A stretch of DNA of 9,201 nt. Origin: JBCCMF01 sp038747545. Its GTDB lineage: Bacteria; Bacteroidota; Rhodothermia; Rhodothermales; JBCCMF01. A model generated the notes under the pieces. It was not told the DNA's origin, did not search any database, and saw nothing but the letters and a program-made list of their open reading frames with translations. The translations under genes and the position numbers were made by a program. Below are positions 7,045 to 9,201 of this stretch, piece after piece. How positions within the stretch are numbered: the first letter of the stretch is position 1; every line of letters starts with the position of its first letter. The DNA is taken from positions 1 through 9,201 of the forward strand of contig JBCDJT010000173.1 of assembly GCA_038747545.1 (NCBI GenBank). The letters run 5' to 3'.

Positions 7045-7352
7045 AGTGTACAGTGCGTGATGAGTTTCCAAGACAGCGCCCATGCAACGGGCCGTAAATC
7101 GCCGCCAAGAAGGGCGAAAACGAGAAGCGGCGCAGTGTTTGCCCGTACCCGAAACAGACACGCAGTTCGACGTGGATACCCGTGCGTGCTGGAGAGCGAG
7201 CGCCGTGGAACACGGGTATCAGCGGACTGTTTCTACGCCTCCAACGGCTTGTTTTTACGCTGTATCTGGCCGCCCCCGCCGCTCAGCGTCACGCTCCAAA
7301 GACGGGCACGTGGAGTTTGATGTCCTCTCCTTATCACCTGGCAGGTGCCTTC
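7045..7352. other. Divergent intergenic region between proS and the Arg/Ser-rich lipoprotein gene
   Basis: These 308 bases must carry promoters for both directions. I found no convincing TTTG/TAnnTTTG pair on either strand. The one clear structure is a perfect 10-bp inverted repeat (7175-7220). A weak Shine-Dalgarno-like AGGTG (7343-7347) lies 5 bases before the preferred lipoprotein ATG. GGAG (7312-7315) lies 4 bases before an alternative in-frame ATG at 7320. Frames crossing this region in both directions are extensions of the flanking genes without family character. Confidence 0.5.
7175..7220. repeat. Perfect 10-bp inverted repeat in the divergent promoter region
   Basis: GATACCCGTG (7175-7184) and its exact reverse complement CACGGGTATC (7211-7220) are separated by 26 bases. 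The pair lies 130 bases upstream of proS and 132 bases upstream of the lipoprotein ATG, almost midway between them. It could be two half-sites of an operator about 36 bp apart, or a stem with a 26-base loop in a transcript leader. No T-run follows, so a terminator is unlikely. Confidence 0.5.
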
Positions 7353-8633
7353 ATGAACCAATTGTTCGGCTACAACGCATCATCCCGAACGCAGGCCCTC
7401 CCGCTTTTCGCAGCAGCCTTCATGCTGTTGGGGCTCTCGGGGTGTTACACCCAGCTTTCTACCGTGGGGTACTACGACGAGTACGATCGCGATCTCGATT
7501 ACGTAGAGGTAGAAGAGTACGGCGATAGCGTGGCCGTCACGCGCTATTACTACGAAGACGAGTATTACGACGACGATTACTACAACCCGCGTCAATACCG
7601 CGGCTACTTCAGCCGTTTCTATGACAGCCACTGGTACGATCCGTTCTACTGGAATGACCCGTGGTTCAGTGGCTACCGCGCAACGCTGGGCTTTGGCTTC
7701 GGCTCGCCCTTTTTCTATGATCCCTTCTATGCCGGTTTCTATTCGCCCTTCGGCTTCGGTTTTGGCCATGGGTACGGCTTTGGCTTCGGCCGCTTTGGCT
7801 ATGGTCACGGGTTCGGGTTCAGCCCATTCGGTTATGGCTTCGGCTACAGTCCCTTTGGCTTCAACAGAGGGTTCTATGCCGGAGGCTTCTACGGTAACGG
7901 CTTTTACGGTGGGTTCAGTAACGGCGGTGCTTTTGCGAGCCGGAGTTTTGCACCGCGCGGCAGCACGTTTGGACGCAACGTGGTCACAGGCAACCGCTCG
8001 CGCACAGGCACGGTTGCCGGGTCAGGTACCCGCAGCAGCCTGAGCAGCCGTAACGCTGTTCGTTCAGGAAGCAGCCGCGCCGTCAGCAGTGGCACACGCT
8101 CGGGCGTTCGCGGCGACCGGAACCGCGGCACAGTGCGCAGCGGCGGCCGCAGCTCGGGCGTCACACGGTCCACGACGCGTACGCGCAGCAGTGGCGTAAG
8201 CCGCAGCACTGGGCAGACACGCAGCACGGTGGGCCGTTCATCGAGCCGTTCGAGCAGTCGCAGCGGTGTGAGCCGCAGTTCATCGCGCTCGTCGAGCCGT
8301 AGCGGCGTCAGTCGCTCGTCGAGCCGTTCGAGTAGTCGCAGTGGCGTGAGCCGTAGCTCGTCGCGCAGTAGCAGCCGCAGTGGTGTGAACCGCAGCTCGT
8401 CCCGTTCGAGCAGCCGCAGCAGCGGCAACGTCGGCCGCTCCTCAAGCTCGTCGCGCAGCAGCGGATCGGTGGGACGCTCGTCGAGCCGTTCGTCAAGCCG
8501 CAGCAGTGGCACGGTGAGTCGCGGCAGCTCCTCGCGCAGCAGTGGCGGCAGCGTCAGCCGAAGCAGCTCGTCGCGCTCCTCCTCGGGCACTAGCCGCAGT
8601 TCATCGCGCCGAGGCGGTCGCGGCGGTAACTAA
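7353..8633 (+). CDS. Low-complexity lipoprotein: acidic-Tyr, Gly/Phe/Tyr and Arg/Ser-repeat regions
   Basis: I recognise no named family. The 426-residue product has a lipoprotein signal with hydrophobic core ALPLFAAAFMLLGLSGC, lipobox LSGC, lipid anchor at Cys31 (the only Cys). Residues 40-77 are rich in Tyr, Asp and Glu (EDEYYDDDYY). Residues 85-112 are aromatic (HWYDPFYWNDPWF). Residues 113-192 alternate Gly with Phe or Tyr (GFGFGHGYGFGFGRFGYGHG). Residues 205-426 are an Arg/Ser tail with five copies of a 13-residue repeat, ending RRGGRGGN. There is no Lys and no Ile in the whole protein, and beyond residue 203 only one acidic residue. After Cys31 the protein should be exported and anchored in the envelope. 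The ATG at 7353 suits the signal peptide; the ATG at 7320 is the alternative. Structural, adhesive or polymer-binding roles are conjecture. The sustained frame, working signal, and Ser/Arg conservation despite codon change argue that it is a real gene. Confidence 0.82.
   Translation: MNQLFGYNASSRTQALPLFAAAFMLLGLSGCYTQLSTVGYYDEYDRDLDYVEVEEYGDSVAVTRYYYEDEYYDDDYYNPRQYRGYFSRFYDSHWYDPFYWNDPWFSGYRATLGFGFGSPFFYDPFYAGFYSPFGFGFGHGYGFGFGRFGYGHGFGFSPFGYGFGYSPFGFNRGFYAGGFYGNGFYGGFSNGGAFASRSFAPRGSTFGRNVVTGNRSRTGTVAGSGTRSSLSSRNAVRSGSSRAVSSGTRSGVRGDRNRGTVRSGGRSSGVTRSTTRTRSSGVSRSTGQTRSTVGRSSSRSSSRSGVSRSSSRSSSRSGVSRSSSRSSSRSGVSRSSSRSSSRSGVNRSSSRSSSRSSGNVGRSSSSSRSSGSVGRSSSRSSSRSSGTVSRGSSSRSSGGSVSRSSSSRSSSGTSRSSSRRGGRGGN
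7689..7928 (+). repeat. Gly/Phe/Tyr-rich low-complexity segment inside the lipoprotein gene
   Basis: About 80 codons alternate Gly with aromatic residues, built on degenerate units such as GGC-TTT-GGC-TTC and SPFG(F/Y)GFG. SPFGFGFG, SPFGYGFG and SPFGFNRG recur at residues 131, 157 and 166. The DNA repeats are imperfect, with TTT/TTC and GGC/GGT/GGG mixed. This is a protein-level repeat within the gene, not a mobile or non-coding one. Confidence 0.7.
8226..8420 (+). repeat. Five tandem 39-bp units encoding a 13-residue Arg/Ser repeat
   Basis: Units start at 8226, 8265, 8304, 8343 and 8382. The first encodes TVG, the next three GVS and the fifth GVN, each followed by the same RSSSRSSSRS. The peptide is identical outside the first three residues, yet the DNA differs throughout. 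The first Ser of that block is encoded TCA, AGT, TCG, AGC and AGC in units 1 to 5. Shorter, broken versions of the repeat continue to about 8620. Confidence 0.9.
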
Positions 8634-8680
8634 GCCGCATTCCATACGTCCTCTCTTTTCGACTCATCAATTGAGCCGGG

Positions 8681-8711
8681 TCAGGCCCGTGCTATCAACG
8701 CGCGGGCCTGA
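8681..8711 (+). terminator. Hairpin terminator after the Arg/Ser-rich lipoprotein gene
   Basis: TCAGGCCCG (8681-8689) pairs perfectly with CGGGCCTGA (8703-8711). A T-G, a G-C and a C-G pair extend the stem inward to 12 pairs around a 7-base loop (8693-8699). It begins 47 bases after the stop and ends 49 bases before the next ATG. Only a weak T-containing stretch follows (ACTGTATCT), so termination may be partial, but stem and position are convincing. Confidence 0.55.
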
Positions 8712-8760
8712 ACTGTATCTATCCGGTACGCCTGGCACAATAGGCTAACTATCCTGAGCT

Positions 8761-9201
8761 ATGATCAATCTAGTCAAGCGGTCGCTCGCGTTTGCGACCA
8801 TCATCGCCTTCAGTGGCCTTGCGATACCGCAGGCACAGGCGCAGACTGTGGAGGACGCCATCCGCGTTGCCGACCGTCTGCCTGCCGTCGGGGTGCGTCT
8901 GTCAGGGATGGGCGGCGCCAGCATCGGCGGCATTGGCGACTACGGCGCGTTGTATTCCAACCCCGCAGGGCTTGCCTACTACAAGGGCTCAGCGCTCTCG
9001 GGTACGCTCGGCTTCAACACGGCCTCGAACGAGTCGGTCTTCCAAGGCAGCGGCTTCCGCGAGGGCTTCGATACCGACTTTACCTCCACGCAACTGGGCA
9101 ACTTGGCGTATATCTATGCCTTTCCCGTGAGCCGAGGCAGCCTCGTGTTTGGCGTCACCTTCAACCGCACCAACGACTTCGATCGCGAGCTGCGGTTCGA
9201 C
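8761..9201 (+). CDS. FadL/PorV-like outer-membrane protein, N-terminal part (partial)
   Basis: The frame is open from the ATG at 8761 to the window edge, giving 147 residues. Residues 1-27 form a signal peptide (MINLVKRS, hydrophobic core, AQA before Gln28). After it come GVRLSGMGGASIGGIGDYG (44-62) and the NPAGL motif (67-71). The GMGGA and NPAGLA pair is the N-terminal hallmark of the OMPP1/FadL/TodX and UPF0164/PorV-type outer-membrane beta-barrels. FadL proteins carry hydrophobic compounds across the outer membrane; PorV-type members act in type IX secretion. The fragment does not tell these apart. Later strands (YIYAFPVSRGSLVFGVTF) fit a barrel. No clear Shine-Dalgarno is seen. The hairpin upstream suggests it has its own promoter. 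Confidence 0.78.
   Translation, partial: MINLVKRSLAFATIIAFSGLAIPQAQAQTVEDAIRVADRLPAVGVRLSGMGGASIGGIGDYGALYSNPAGLAYYKGSALSGTLGFNTASNESVFQGSGFREGFDTDFTSTQLGNLAYIYAFPVSRGSLVFGVTFNRTNDFDRELRFD

Noticed and set aside
7045..7161. 39-residue N-terminal extension of ProS
   Set aside because: The family N-terminus begins at about MADAITSR. The extension is Arg/Cys-rich and looks like translated intergenic DNA.
7182..7352. 57-residue N-terminal extension of the Arg/Ser-rich lipoprotein
   Set aside because: It would bury the lipoprotein signal far from the N-terminus. Only the ATG at 7320 remains a reasonable alternative to 7353.
7904..8590. 228-codon open frame on the minus strand, rich in Arg, Leu and Glu
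   Set aside because: It is the reverse complement of the Ser/Arg repeat codons, which gives few stops. The plus strand has the signal peptide and continuous gene.
8226..8620. Regular repeats considered as a CRISPR array
   Set aside because: Units are contiguous 39-bp coding repeats with no unique spacers, in frame with the lipoprotein gene, and no cas gene is present.

Overview
The window looks like chromosomal DNA from a GC-rich member of the Bacteroidota/Rhodothermota lineage. The pointers are a long TonB-dependent receptor with an N-terminal carboxypeptidase-regulatory-like domain, a DUF3667 zinc-ribbon membrane protein, a compact type-3 prolyl-tRNA synthetase lacking the zinc cysteines, a FadL/PorV-like outer-membrane protein, two lipoproteins, and start sites with no clear Shine-Dalgarno sequence. 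No tRNA, rRNA, CRISPR array, transposase or phage gene was seen, and nothing points to recent transfer. The lineage is inferred from gene content, not proven.

Layout, left to right. Positions 2-100 (+) encode the last 32 residues of SmpB. A weak hairpin (113-149) separates it from the convergent TonB-dependent receptor gene (201-2675, -). Upstream of that lie two overlapping membrane-protein genes on the same strand: a DUF3667 protein (3447-4547, -) whose TGA stop overlaps the GTG start of a degenerate PAP2-like protein (2788-3450, -). A good intrinsic terminator (4697-4719, -) then ends the next minus-strand unit, which is proS (5572-7044) followed by a small envelope lipoprotein (4814-5500).

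After proS the direction changes. A 308-base divergent intergenic region (7045-7352) holds a perfect 10-bp inverted repeat and leads to a 426-residue lipoprotein (7353-8633, +) of unusual low-complexity design: a lipid anchor, an acidic tyrosine-rich stretch, a Gly/Phe/Tyr-rich stretch, and a long Arg/Ser tail with a 13-residue tandem repeat. A strong hairpin (8681-8711) closes this unit. The window ends inside a FadL/PorV-like outer-membrane protein gene (8761-9201, +).

Two genes (smpB, proS) are translation housekeeping. The rest is cell-envelope: two outer-membrane barrels (receptor and FadL/PorV-like), two lipoproteins and an inner-membrane pair. I see no single pathway linking them. The most unusual item is the Arg/Ser-repeat lipoprotein; next are the translationally coupled DUF3667/PAP2-like pair and the PAP2-like protein's altered catalytic motifs.
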